Shown here piece by piece: positions 26,732-35,305 of a stretch of 64,000 bases of DNA. The first letter of the stretch is position 1; the number at the start of each line of letters is the position of its first letter. Made by a program: the position numbers and the translations under genes. The stretch lies in contig CAVXCV010000002.1 of the NCBI GenBank assembly GCA_963760405.1, positions 186,001 to 250,000 of the forward strand. Reading direction: 5' to 3'. The stretch is from RYN-230 sp963760405 (lineage in GTDB: Bacteria > Actinomycetota > Actinomycetes > Streptosporangiales > Streptosporangiaceae). The notes under the pieces were generated by a model. The model was given only the letters and a program-made list of their open reading frames with translations, did not search any database and had not been told where the DNA came from.

Positions 26732-27906
26732 GGCGCGGTCCCGGGCGGCACGGCCGACTCCGGCGGCACGGCGGCGCCGGTTGCGGGCGCCAGTGGCAGC
26801 ACGGCCCGCACCAGCCACCCGTTCCCACCCGGGCCAGCCGTGCAACTGCCGCCGACCGCCGTGGCCCGCTCCTGCATGCTGACCAGGCCCATCCCAATTC
26901 CCTGCCCGGGCGGGCCGGCGCTGTCCACTGCCGCGGTAACGCGGTCCGGCAGCACAGCCAGCCGGACATCGACGGGTGCACCGGACGCATGCCTGGCCGC
27001 GTTGGTCAGCGCTTCCTGGATGATCCGGTACACCGCTGCCGATGTCGTTGCGGGAAGTCGGCCAGTATCCCCGTTGACCAGGAACGTGACCGGAGCGCCC
27101 GCCAGCCGGAATCCGTTGACCAGGTCAGCTACCCCGCTAGCCCCTGGCACTGGCGGCGGCGGCGCGCCCGGGGGGCTGGTCCCGTCGCCCGGGCCGGTGT
27201 CCTGGCGCAGCAGGCCGACCGTGTTCCGGACCTCAGCCAGGCTCTGCCGGCACAGTCGTTCCGCCTCGGCCAGTGCCTGGGCGGCCTCGTCCGGCTCGTA
27301 CTCGACCGCGAGCCGGGCGCTGGACAGGTGCAGCAGCGACACGGTCAGGCTGTGCGCGATCACGTCGTGCACCTCGCGGGCGATCCGGTTGCGTTCTTCT
27401 GCCCTGGACCGCTCCGCCAGCCCAGCCTGCGCCGCCTGGAGCTGATCGACCAGGTCGACCTGGCGCCGGAGCAGCGTGACGAGCAGCAAGGTGAACGTCA
27501 CCCCGGCCGCCCAGGCCGTCCAGCCCAGATCGTGGTTGCCGATCCATTCGGCCGCGAACAGGACCAGGCTGGCGATCCAGAAGGCCACGGTCGCCCGCTG
27601 CTGCCCGCCCAGCACGCACCAGCCAGCGAGCACGCACACGGCGAACCAGCCCACGTCAGCCGAATCGCCGGTGCCGATCATCGCGATGCCCGCGGCCGCC
27701 ACGGCGGCGCAGGGCACCGTGACCGGCCTGCTCGCCCGGGTCAGCGCGACGCTGGCCGCCACGGCGATGACCGCCCCGGTGATGGCCAGCAGACCGGCCG
27801 GGCCGGGCCGGGCCAGCACCCCGATGACGGCCAGCACGACCAGCACACCGAGGGCCAGCCAGGTGGACCGCGGGGTCAGGTACCGGGCGCGGCCGGCTGT
27901 TTCCAT
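26728..27906 (-). CDS. NarX/DesK-type sensor histidine kinase
   Basis: A 392-residue membrane kinase. Five or six hydrophobic segments fill the first 165 residues, with little extracytoplasmic sequence, so it probably senses membrane state. The dimerisation/phospho-acceptor HisKA_3 motif is ERNRIAREVHDVIAHSLTVS. The ATPase part has RIIQEALTNAARHASGAPV and GIGMGLVSMQERATAVGG. The start at 27906 has AGGA upstream; a longer frame to 27984 lacks support. Coupled to its response regulator. The arrangement resembles actinobacterial LiaSR/DesKR-type pairs. Confidence 0.92.
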   Translation of the reverse strand: METAGRARYLTPRSTWLALGVLVVLAVIGVLARPGPAGLLAITGAVIAVAASVALTRASRPVTVPCAAVAAAGIAMIGTGDSADVGWFAVCVLAGWCVLGGQQRATVAFWIASLVLFAAEWIGNHDLGWTAWAAGVTFTLLLVTLLRRQVDLVDQLQAAQAGLAERSRAEERNRIAREVHDVIAHSLTVSLLHLSSARLAVEYEPDEAAQALAEAERLCRQSLAEVRNTVGLLRQDTGPGDGTSPPGAPPPPVPGASGVADLVNGFRLAGAPVTFLVNGDTGRLPATTSAAVYRIIQEALTNAARHASGAPVDVRLAVLPDRVTAAVDSAGPPGQGIGMGLVSMQERATAVGGSCTAGPGGNGWLVRAVLPLAPATGAAVPPESAVPPGTAP

Positions 27907-28157
27907 CAGTCCTGGCTTTCGCTGGTTACGGCGCTGATAGTAGGTCCGGCCCGGTGGCGGCGCAACCATGCCGCCCCGGGTCACCGGACAGCTCGGCGTT
28001 CATGTCCTCCAGGCTGGCCCGCAGCCTGCCAGCGGACAACGAGCCACGGCTAGACCTGGCCGTCCACCCGTGGGTAGAGAGCCGCGGCCGCGGCCGGCGG
28101 CTGGCCACCGCGTTTGACCGGCCCTTGACCGGGCAGCGCAGGGCCAGGCGGTAGCGG

Positions 28158-29216
28158 ATGGGGCACGCGATGAATCCGGTCGAGCGAGCAGTGCGGAAGG
28201 TGGACGCTGCCCAGCAGCGGTACCGCCCGACGGCCTTCGTGTTTGGCGTGAGCAAGAAGTACGGGGATGACAACGGCGGCGTGCTGGTCGCCAGCCTCGC
28301 GCACTCCGCCTTCGTGTCGCTGTTCCCGCTGCTGCTGGTCCTGGTGACCGTGCTGGGCCTGGCCGCCTCCGTCAACCCCTCGTTCCGCCAGGATGCCCTC
28401 AACGCGGTGGCCAGCCAGGTCCCGCTGATCGGGCATCAGCTGACCGGAAACGTGCACCAGCTACGCCGGTCCAGTGTGATCGGGCTGATCGTGGGCGTGG
28501 TGGGACTGGTGTGGGGCGCGACCGGGCTGGCCCAGGCGGGCCTGTTCACGATGGCGCAGGTGTGGAACCTGCCCGGGCCCGCCCGGCCCGGCTATGTGCA
28601 GCGACTGGGGCGGGCCGTGGAGTTCCTCGGCCTGCTCGGCGTCGGAGTGATCGCCACCACGCTGCTGGCCGCCCTCAACACCTACGGGAAGAAGGCGGTC
28701 ATCTTCGTCGTGGCGGCCGAGGCCGCGGCCGCGGTCGTCAACGTGGCCATGTACCTGGCCGCGTTCCGGCTGCTGACCCCGAAGGGCGTGCCTGCGCGCA
28801 CGCTCGTGCCCGGCGCGATCACCGGCGGTATCGCCTGGACGCTGCTCCAGATCCTCGGCACCTACCTGGTGCATCACTTCCTGCACAGCGCGTCGGTTTA
28901 CGGGGTGTTCGCCACCGTGCTGGGCCTGGTCGCCTACATCGACCTGGCCGTCACGATCACCGTTTACGCCGCGGAGGTCAACGTGGTGCTGGCCCGGCGG
29001 CTATGGCCGCGGTCCATCGTGCAGCCGCCGCTCACCGAGGCGGACCGGGCCAGCCTGGCGCTGCAGGCGCTGCAGAACCAGCGGCGCGAGGAACAGCACG
29101 TGCAGGTGTCCTTCGACGACCGTGAGCCGGGGACCAGTGCCCCGGCCAGCACCCCGCGGACGCCAGAGGAGATCGCGCCGCCCGGGCAGGCCGGGGTCGC
29201 CGCGCCTGACCCGTGA
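28158..29216 (+). CDS. YihY/BrkB-family integral membrane protein
   Basis: A 352-residue protein with six hydrophobic segments. It contains the family's NGGVLVASLAHSAFVSLFPL (usually AAALAFY...LFPLL), FLGLLGVGVIATTLLAA and FATVLGLVAYIDLAVTITVY. The hydrophilic C-terminal 60 residues are Pro-rich. The family was once called ribonuclease BN and the virulence factor BrkB; its true function is unsettled (possible transport). Monogenic, followed by a hairpin terminator. Confidence 0.88.
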   Translation: MGHAMNPVERAVRKVDAAQQRYRPTAFVFGVSKKYGDDNGGVLVASLAHSAFVSLFPLLLVLVTVLGLAASVNPSFRQDALNAVASQVPLIGHQLTGNVHQLRRSSVIGLIVGVVGLVWGATGLAQAGLFTMAQVWNLPGPARPGYVQRLGRAVEFLGLLGVGVIATTLLAALNTYGKKAVIFVVAAEAAAAVVNVAMYLAAFRLLTPKGVPARTLVPGAITGGIAWTLLQILGTYLVHHFLHSASVYGVFATVLGLVAYIDLAVTITVYAAEVNVVLARRLWPRSIVQPPLTEADRASLALQALQNQRREEQHVQVSFDDREPGTSAPASTPRTPEEIAPPGQAGVAAPDP

Positions 29217-29222
29217 CATGGC

Positions 29223-29252
29223 TCGGCGCCCCGGGCTCGCCCGGGGCGCCGA
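29223..29252. terminator. Bidirectional hairpin terminator
   Basis: A perfect 13-bp stem (TCGGCGCCCCGGG and complement) with a 4-base loop lies between the convergent BrkB and thiolase genes. Confidence 0.85.
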
Positions 29253-29266
29253 ATCCGCGCGAGCCG

Positions 29267-30415
29267 TCAGAGCAGTTCGAGGATGGTGGCGTTGGCCTGG
29301 CCGCCGCCCTCGCACATGGTCTGCAGGCCGTACCGGATGCCGTTGTCGCGCAGGTGATGCACGAGCGTGGTCATCAGCCGGGCGCCGGACCCGCCGAGCG
29401 GGTGGCCCAGCGCGATCGCGCCGCCGTTGTAGTTCAGCGCCTTCGGGTCGGCCCCCAGGTCGGCCAGCCAGGCCAGCGGCACCGGCGCGAACGCCTCGCT
29501 GACCTCGAAGGCCCCGATCTCGTCGATGGTCAGCCCGCTGCGGGCGAGAGCCTTCTTGGTGGCCGGGATGGGCGCGGTGAGCATGATCACCGGGTCGGCC
29601 CCGGCCAGCACCGCGGTGTGGATCCGGGCGATCGGGGTCAGCCCGAGCTCACGGGCCTTGTCCGACGTGGTCATCAGCAGGGCGGCCGAGCCGTCCGAGA
29701 TCTGGGACGAGTTACCCGCGGTGATCACGCCGCCGTCCGGCTTGAACACTGTCCTCAGCCCGGCCAGCACGTCCACCGTGGTACCGCGGCGGATCCCTTC
29801 GTCGGCGCTGATCACCGTGCCGTCGTCCAGTGTCACCGGAGCGATCTGCGCGTCGAACCGGCCGGCGTCCTGCGCGGCCGCGGCCTTCTCGTGCGAGCCG
29901 ACCGAGAACTCATCGACCTGGGTGCGGGAGAAGCCCCAGCGCTCGGCGATCATCTCCGCGCCGACGCCCTGGTTGGGCAGCACCCCGTCGTACCGGGCCA
30001 GGAACTCCGGCCCAAACGGGTTCGCGCCCTGCACCGAGGCGCCCATCGGCACCCGGGACATGGACTCCACCCCACCAGCCACCACGACGTCGTACTGCCC
30101 GGCGATCAGGCCCGCCGCGGCGAAGTGCACGGCCTGCTGAGACGACCCGCACTGCCGGTCCACGGTCACCCCGGTGACCGCCTCCGGCCAGCCCGCCGCC
30201 AGCACGGCCGTCCGCGCGATGTCGAAGGTCTGCTCGCCGACCTGGCCGACGCATCCCCACACCACGTCGTCCACCACCGCCGGGTCGATCCCGGTCCGCC
30301 CGGCCAGTGCCTTCAGCACGTGCGCCGACAGCGATACCGGGTGCACCCCGGACAGTCCCCCGTTGCGCTTCCCGACCGGCGTCCGCACGGCCGCCACGAT
30401 CACCGCATCACGCAC
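29267..30415 (-). CDS. Acetyl-CoA acetyltransferase (thiolase, FadA-like)
   Basis: A 382-residue thiolase that cleaves 3-ketoacyl-CoA or condenses acetyl-CoA. The acyl-accepting Cys is in VDRQCGSSQQA, the active His in ALGHPLGGSGAR and the second Cys in TMCEGGGQANA. The N terminus DAVIVAAVRTPVGKRNG is standard. The GTG at 30415 follows GGAGGAG, which fixes the start. A CTAGAA...GTATCC motif lies 35 bases upstream. The same motif lies upstream of the GntR gene and by the beta-oxidation genes at 40 kb, suggesting shared control of fatty-acid breakdown. Confidence 0.93.
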   Translation of the reverse strand: MRDAVIVAAVRTPVGKRNGGLSGVHPVSLSAHVLKALAGRTGIDPAVVDDVVWGCVGQVGEQTFDIARTAVLAAGWPEAVTGVTVDRQCGSSQQAVHFAAAGLIAGQYDVVVAGGVESMSRVPMGASVQGANPFGPEFLARYDGVLPNQGVGAEMIAERWGFSRTQVDEFSVGSHEKAAAAQDAGRFDAQIAPVTLDDGTVISADEGIRRGTTVDVLAGLRTVFKPDGGVITAGNSSQISDGSAALLMTTSDKARELGLTPIARIHTAVLAGADPVIMLTAPIPATKKALARSGLTIDEIGAFEVSEAFAPVPLAWLADLGADPKALNYNGGAIALGHPLGGSGARLMTTLVHHLRDNGIRYGLQTMCEGGGQANATILELL

Positions 30416-30449
30416 GCTGCACTCCTCCTGCCGCAGGCCACATCCCACG

Positions 30450-30464
30450 CTAGAAAAGTATCCT
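30450..30464. promoter_or_regulatory. Candidate shared operator, copy 1
   Basis: CTAGAAAAGTATCCT, upstream of the thiolase gene. It resembles CTAAACTGAGTATCC at 30689 and CTAGAATGAGTATCC at 40401. Confidence 0.4.
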
Positions 30465-30688
30465 AAATTCCTGGCGGTGAGAAGGCCTCCCGCCTCCCCA
30501 GAGCTAGCAGCTACGCTGATAAGCGTTTCATTCCCAATAGAGGGATCTCAATTCGGGCTCCAGGGTTGTGCTACGTGAAAAACTCAGCCGCTGGGACGAC
30601 TGATCGGCAGCTGAGTTAGTTAAGTATCATCATCCAGCTCTGGGCGGCTCGGCCGGTAGGTTCCTGCGGCCGTTTTGGCGGCTGGCCA

Positions 30689-30703
30689 CTAAACTGAGTA
30701 TCC
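30689..30703. promoter_or_regulatory. Candidate shared operator, copy 2
   Basis: CTAAACTGAGTATCC, 29 bases upstream of the duplicated GntR regulator gene. It matches the 40401 copy at 13 of 15 positions, which would fit autoregulation. Confidence 0.4.
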
Positions 30704-30731
30704 GGAACGACAGATAAGGGGTGGGCTGCCC

Positions 30732-32273
30732 ATGGCGACAGCCGTCGATCTGGCCGAGCGGCGGCCAGCAGCGAACGGCGGCCCGCCAGCGGCCAAGCTG
30801 GCCAGCCAGGTGGCGATGCGGATCGAGGCCGAGATCCTCCGGCGCGGCTGGCCGGTAGGTGAGTCGCTCGGCTCCGAGCTGGACCTGCGCGAACAGTACG
30901 GGGTGAGCCGGGCGGTGCTGCGTGAGGCGGTCCGGCTGGTGGAGCATCACCAGGTGGCCCGGATGCGCCGCGGGCCCCATGGTGGCCTGCTGGTGGTCGC
31001 GCCGGACGCGGGCCCCGCCACCCGGGCCGCGGTCATCTACCTGGAGTACCTGGGCACCAGCGTCGATGACCTGCTGTACGCCCGGCTGCTGGTTGAGCCG
31101 CTGGCGGTGAAGCTGGCCGCGGAGCGGATCACCGAGGACGGCATCGCGCTGCTGCGCCGGACCCTGGACGCCGAGCGGGACCACACCGGGCCGGATATGT
31201 GGTCGCATGACCCGGTGCACGTCGTGCTCGGCGAGTTGTCGGGCAACCCGGTGCTGGGGTTGTTCATCGACGTGCTGACCCGGCTGACGGTCCGGTATGC
31301 GCATCTGATCTTGCGGATGCCAGCGGCGGAGGTCGCGGCCGCGCTGGAGGAGTCACACCGGTCGCACGCCGCGATCGTGGCTGCGATCATCGCCGGGGAC
31401 GCGGCCCGGGCGCAGACCAGGATGAGTGACTACCTGGAGGCGGTGGCCGTGTGGCTGCGCGAGCAGCAGGCCAGGTACGCGAGCACGCCCGCGTCCGGCG
31501 CCGGCTCGCCCGCGGCCGCCGGGGACGCCGGGGCCAAGCGGGCCGAGGTGGTCGCGGCCCGGATCCACGCCGATATCGCCGGGCGCGGCTGGCCGGTCGG
31601 TGCGGTGCTGGGCTCCGAGGCGGAACTGCTGGCCCAGTACGGCATCAGCCGGGCGGTGCTCCGCGAGGCGGTGCGGTTGCTGGAGTATCACGCGGTAGCC
31701 CGGATGCGCCGGGGCCCGGGCGGCGGCCTGATCGTGGCCCGTCCGGAGCCTCAGGCCAGCATCGACACGATGGCGCTGTACCTGGATTACCAGGGGGTGA
31801 CCGGCCAGGACCTGCAGGTGGTCCGGGAGGCCATCGAGCTCGGCTCGGTGGCCCGGGTCGCGGCCCGCGTCGCGGCCCGGGGCCGCTCTGGCCCCGATGG
31901 CTCTGACCTTGATGACTCTGACCTTGATGGCTTTGCCGATAGCGGCGACCCAGAAGTGGGCCGCCGGCTGGACGCGGCGGCCCGGTGGGCCAGTCAGGGG
32001 CCGCCCGGCGACATCACCAGGGCCGACATCTTCCATACCGAGCTCGCCGAATTGGCTGGCAACCCGGTGCTGGTGCTGTTCCTGCGGATCATCACCGAGC
32101 TGTTCCGGCGGCATGCCGCGACCCAGGACGGCCTGCCACCCGCCACGGAAATCGCCGACCAGGTGAACCAGGCACACCAGCGCATCCTCGCCGCGATCCT
32201 GGACGGGGACGAGGGCGTGGCGCGGCACCGGATGCGCCGGCATCTGGAGGCCCTCGCTCCCTGGTGGGGCTGA
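30732..32273 (+). CDS. Tandem-duplicated GntR/FadR-type regulator (HTH-FCD-HTH-FCD)
   Basis: A 513-residue protein containing two complete FadR-subfamily regulators in one chain. Copy 1 spans about residues 20-245 (ILRRGWPVGESLGSE, YGVSRAVLREAVRLVEHH, MRRGPHGGLLVV, then an FCD helical domain with LGELSGNPVLGLFIDVLTRL). Copy 2 spans about 270-513 (RGWPVGAVLGSEAELL, YGISRAVLREAVRLLEYH, MRRGPGGGLIVA, then LAELAGNPVLVLFLRIITEL). A natural dimer of FadR-like units is thus covalently linked. The ligand is probably an acyl-CoA or organic acid, inferred from the neighbouring thiolase. Confidence 0.88.
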   Translation: MATAVDLAERRPAANGGPPAAKLASQVAMRIEAEILRRGWPVGESLGSELDLREQYGVSRAVLREAVRLVEHHQVARMRRGPHGGLLVVAPDAGPATRAAVIYLEYLGTSVDDLLYARLLVEPLAVKLAAERITEDGIALLRRTLDAERDHTGPDMWSHDPVHVVLGELSGNPVLGLFIDVLTRLTVRYAHLILRMPAAEVAAALEESHRSHAAIVAAIIAGDAARAQTRMSDYLEAVAVWLREQQARYASTPASGAGSPAAAGDAGAKRAEVVAARIHADIAGRGWPVGAVLGSEAELLAQYGISRAVLREAVRLLEYHAVARMRRGPGGGLIVARPEPQASIDTMALYLDYQGVTGQDLQVVREAIELGSVARVAARVAARGRSGPDGSDLDDSDLDGFADSGDPEVGRRLDAAARWASQGPPGDITRADIFHTELAELAGNPVLVLFLRIITELFRRHAATQDGLPPATEIADQVNQAHQRILAAILDGDEGVARHRMRRHLEALAPWWG

Positions 32274-32293
32274 CCCGTTCCTAGGCTGGGGCC

Positions 32294-32713
32294 GTGCATC
32301 TCAGCCTTGTCGCCATCGTGGTCAACGACTATGACCGGGCCATCGACTTCTTCACCAGCGCGCTTGGGTTCGAGCTGGTGGAAGACTCCCCGGCCCGCAC
32401 CACCAGGGAGGGGCGGCCCAAGCGGTGGGTGGTGGTGCGGCCGCCCAGCGCCGCAACGGGGATCCTGCTGGCCCGGGCGGACGGGGACGACCAGGCCGCT
32501 GTGGCCGGGCAGCAAGTAGCCGGCCGGGTGGGTTTCTTCCTGCAGGTCGACGACTTCGACGTCGCCTACCAGCGAATGAGGTCAGCCGGTGTCGAGTTCA
32601 TGACGCCGCCCCGGACCGAGCCTTACGGCCGCGTTGCCGTGTTCCGCGATATCGCCGGCAACAAATGGGACCTACTGGGGCCAGGGGCAGTAACCGCCCG
32701 GCTGAACGTCTAG
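32294..32713 (+). CDS. VOC-family (glyoxalase superfamily) protein
   Basis: A 139-residue VOC protein. It has LSLVAIVVNDYDRAIDFFTS at the N terminus, a central GRVGFFLQVDDFDVAYQRM, and ends VAVFRDIAGNKWDLLGP. The candidate metal ligands are His2 region, and the closing D/E positions; it is most like small glyoxalase I-like proteins of unknown substrate. It lies 20 bases after the GntR gene on the same strand, so they may be cotranscribed. GTG start. Confidence 0.8.
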   Translation: MHLSLVAIVVNDYDRAIDFFTSALGFELVEDSPARTTREGRPKRWVVVRPPSAATGILLARADGDDQAAVAGQQVAGRVGFFLQVDDFDVAYQRMRSAGVEFMTPPRTEPYGRVAVFRDIAGNKWDLLGPGAVTARLNV

Positions 32714-32786
32714 TGCCCGCCGGCGCGGCCGGGCGGCGGCCCGCCGGGCGATGCCTATTTCCTCCGGGGCAGCAGCTACTGGCGGG

Positions 32787-33716
32787 CTAGCGGCCCGGTG
32801 ACACGGGTCGCTGCGGCGGGGGCGCCTCGTGCGGGGGCGCCTCATGCGGCGGCGCCTCATGCGGGAGCGGCCGGGGCGTGGCCCGCTCGATGGCCGGCCA
32901 GCCGGTGTCCGCTTCCCGCTCGGCCCGCTCCACCCGGCCACCGCCGCGCAGCCCGAACAATCGTTTCGCGATAAGCAGGTAAGCCACGATCGCCAGGTTG
33001 ATGACCAGCGTGAGAACCTTCAGCACAGAGACCGTCTTGGTCAGCTCGTACACCTCGTAGGGCACGAACACGACGGTGGCGATGAACGTCAGGTACTCGG
33101 CCCAGCGGCGGCTGTACCACAGCCCGATCGCCTCGATGCCTTCCAGCAGCGCGTAAGCGGCGACCCCGAGCCCGATCAGGTAAAGGTTCTTGGTGCTGAC
33201 GGCGAACAGCCGCTGCAGATCGTGCACGATCCCGCTCTTGCTGTCGTTGACCGGGCCACCGACGCCGCCCTGGAGTTCTTTCAGGATCCGGGTGAACTCG
33301 CTGTTGAGCATGGCCTTGTTATTGGCGAACAAGAAGATGGCCGCGGCCAGCGTGGACAGCACCACGAAGTGGATCATCCGGTCCAGTGCGATCAGCCGGA
33401 GCACGTAGCGGTCCCGCAGCGGGCGCCCGCGTAGCGGAGGGGTCACCTCGGACGGGCGCGGCGGGAACCGGACGGCGGGCTGCGCGGGCGGCGTCAGCGC
33501 CAACCAGGAATCACAGCGCAGGCATCGGTACCAGCGCAGGCCGCCAGCCTCCCGGGCGAATACCTCATCCTCGGGCCGGAGCTCCGCGGCGTCCGTGCCG
33601 AGCAGCTCGTGCCCGTGCAGCCCGCAGCCGATCAGCTCGTAACGCAGTTGCGGACGGTAGCGGCGCGGCCGCTCCGTGCCGGGCGGCCCCTTGAGTTCCG
33701 GCGCAGATTCAGCCAT
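32787..33716 (-). CDS. DUF2127 membrane protein with cysteine-containing N-terminal domain
   Basis: A 309-residue protein. The N-terminal soluble part has paired cysteines (IGCGLHGH and YRCLRCDSW), a likely zinc ribbon. Four membrane segments follow (FVVLSTLAAAIFLFANN, LIGLGVAAYALLEGIEAIGL, YLTFIATVVFVPYEVYELT, VLTLVINLAIVAYLLIA), which match DUF2127, a family of unknown function. The C-terminal tail has a tandem HEAPP repeat (nt about 32820-32865). It stands alone between convergent and divergent neighbours. Confidence 0.75.
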   Translation of the reverse strand: MAESAPELKGPPGTERPRRYRPQLRYELIGCGLHGHELLGTDAAELRPEDEVFAREAGGLRWYRCLRCDSWLALTPPAQPAVRFPPRPSEVTPPLRGRPLRDRYVLRLIALDRMIHFVVLSTLAAAIFLFANNKAMLNSEFTRILKELQGGVGGPVNDSKSGIVHDLQRLFAVSTKNLYLIGLGVAAYALLEGIEAIGLWYSRRWAEYLTFIATVVFVPYEVYELTKTVSVLKVLTLVINLAIVAYLLIAKRLFGLRGGGRVERAEREADTGWPAIERATPRPLPHEAPPHEAPPHEAPPPQRPVSPGR

Positions 33717-33753
33717 TGCCGCACAGTACCGCCCGGTCCCCGAGCTGAACAGC

Positions 33754-34797
33754 TCAGCCGCTGCTCACCGTAGCCCCAGCGCCGGCCAGCAAGAACGTGT
33801 GCGCGATCACCTGGTAGCCAGTCTGGTTGGCATGCTCGTTCGGGCCGCGCGGGGGGACCGTGCACTCCCAGGTCCACCGGCATATCGCGGCGACGTTACG
33901 GGGCAGCGTGCCGACCTGGGGGACAGTCATCTGCGGAGTGAAGTCCGCAGTGTGGAACGCGCTGAACACGTCGGCGACCCGGACGCCGTAGCTCTGGTAG
34001 ATGTGGGTCAGCACAGCGTTGTACGCCACCGCGGCCAGTTCGCTGAGGTGGGCGAGCGCCTGCCCGCCCAGGCCGTGCCGCCACTCCGCCAGCGCGGGCA
34101 GGTAATAGTTCATCGCGACGATGTGGGTGTGCGGCCCGGCCAGGCGCAGCTGGGTCATGATCTCCGGGAGATTGGCGGTGACCTGCGGGATGGCCTTGGC
34201 AATACAGGTCGCGAGCTTGGCGACCGACGGCTGGGCCACGCACGAGCCAGGGTCATTGGCCCCGATGTCGATGGTGACCAGGGAGATCCGGGCCCGGTGC
34301 GCGCGCAGGAAGCTGACCGCGGCGGCCAGCTGCGAGCCGCCCCGGTAAGAGCAGATGCCCCCGTGGATCATGGTGGCGGTGGTCTCCCCGGAGCAGCCCA
34401 GCTTGACCAGGCGCAGGCCCGGCTGGTGCCGGTGCAGCACCGCGTAGAGCTGATCGGCATAACCGTGCTGGGTCATGACGCTGGTCCCTGACCTGTCCGG
34501 CTGCACCCCCAGCGAGAGCGAGTCGCCCAGCGCCAGGTAATAGCGGAGCCGGGGCTGATGCTGCCGGGCCGCCCGCGCGCTGGCAGCTGCCGACGAGCTA
34601 GCGGCCGTGAACGAACCCGCTGCCGTCAACGAACTGGCCGCCGTCAACGAACTGGCCGCCGTCAACGAACTGGCCGCCGTCAACGAACTGGCCGCCGTCA
34701 ACGAACTGGCTCCGGCTACGGCCGGGGCGCTGGCGGCCGCGGCAGTGAGCAAGCCAGTCAGCGCAAGCACAGTCATTACTCGACGCATCGTCCCCAT
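33754..34797 (-). CDS. Secreted SGNH/GDSL hydrolase with Ser/Ala/Thr repeat linker
   Basis: A 347-residue exported esterase/lipase-fold enzyme. A signal peptide (VMTVLALTGLLTAAAASAP) is followed by a linker of six ASSLTA-type hexapeptides, encoded by near-identical 18-bp units at 34623-34711. The catalytic domain shows the GDS block (LALGDSLSLG), the Gly and Asn blocks (LGCSGETTATM, IDIGANDPGS) and the last block HANQTGY with the catalytic His. Cysteine pairs suggest disulfides outside the cell. The substrate is probably an acyl ester or polysaccharide acetyl group; unknown. Confidence 0.88.
   Translation of the reverse strand: MGTMRRVMTVLALTGLLTAAAASAPAVAGASSLTAASSLTAASSLTAASSLTAASSLTAAGSFTAASSSAAASARAARQHQPRLRYYLALGDSLSLGVQPDRSGTSVMTQHGYADQLYAVLHRHQPGLRLVKLGCSGETTATMIHGGICSYRGGSQLAAAVSFLRAHRARISLVTIDIGANDPGSCVAQPSVAKLATCIAKAIPQVTANLPEIMTQLRLAGPHTHIVAMNYYLPALAEWRHGLGGQALAHLSELAAVAYNAVLTHIYQSYGVRVADVFSAFHTADFTPQMTVPQVGTLPRNVAAICRWTWECTVPPRGPNEHANQTGYQVIAHTFLLAGAGATVSSG
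34623..34711 (-). repeat. In-frame 18-bp tandem repeat in the SGNH hydrolase gene
   Basis: About five copies of an 18-bp unit (plus strand GTCAACGAACTGGCCGCC), nearly identical, encode the ASSLTA hexapeptides of the linker. The low divergence suggests recent expansion and possible length variation among strains. Confidence 0.85.
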
Positions 34798-35004
34798 CCC
34801 GGATCGGGACCACCAGTCTAAGGAACCGCACCCAATGTGAAACCCGCCAGTTCACCTGGACTTCCTGGCCGTCCGCTGCTTCCCGGTGAGCGGCCGGGCC
34901 CTCAACTCCCTCGGCGGCCGGTCCGGGTCAGGCCAGCAACCCCAGCAGCTCCACCAGCCACGCACCTGGTCCTGCTGGGCGTGCCAGCTGACCATGATCA
35001 TCTG
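34798..35004. other. Upstream region of the SGNH hydrolase
   Basis: About 200 bases with no gene. It is presumably the promoter region of the SGNH gene. Confidence 0.35.
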
Positions 35005-35056
35005 ATTAGCAGTTCGAATTTTTGCCCTCATGAGGGCAAAAATTCGAACTGCTAAT
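35005..35056. repeat. 52-bp perfect palindrome, AT-rich
   Basis: ATTAGCAGTTCGAATTTTTG starts a perfectly self-complementary 52-bp sequence with no loop, centred on CTCA|TGAG at 35030/35031. The A/T tracts beside GCCCTC/GAGGGC could form a classical bidirectional terminator. It is not between convergent intact genes, but it lies just before the SnoaL remnant. Confidence 0.9.
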
Positions 35057-35070
35057 TTCCCGCGGGGGCG

Positions 35071-35225
35071 GCGGAAGCACGGGACTGGGCGGCGTTCGGC
35101 GCCCTGCTCGCCGAGGACGTCAGTCCGGGCTGTGCTTCTTCGACCTCGACAGCGAGGGCCGGGTAGCGAAGATCACTGACTTCTGGCCGGAGCCTTCGAG
35201 CCCCCGGCTGGGCGCACGCTGCTGA
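35071..35225 (+). pseudogene. SnoaL-like (NTF2-fold) protein remnant
   Basis: In one frame the DNA reads AEARDWAAFGALLAEDV, an N-terminal SnoaL-like helix. After a junction at about 35122-35135 another frame reads FFDLDSEGRVAKITDFWPEP, the C-terminal strands, then a TGA at 35223. About 70 central residues are missing and no start is seen. It is an internally deleted, dead gene. Confidence 0.7.
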
Positions 35226-35305
35226 CCGAGCGACACTGACACCCGCCGGCGAGCACGGCGAGCCCACGGCCCGGATCCACTGCCTGGCACGTGTCGCCGG
35301 ACGCG

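Noticed and set aside
29213..30466. Long plus-strand frame opposite the thiolase
   Set aside because: High-GC antisense frame; His/Arg/Gly-rich, no ribosome-binding site, and opposite a fully conserved enzyme.
32820..32870. Minisatellite of interest in the DUF2127 gene
   Set aside because: Only three HEAPP units in a disordered tail; ordinary low complexity.
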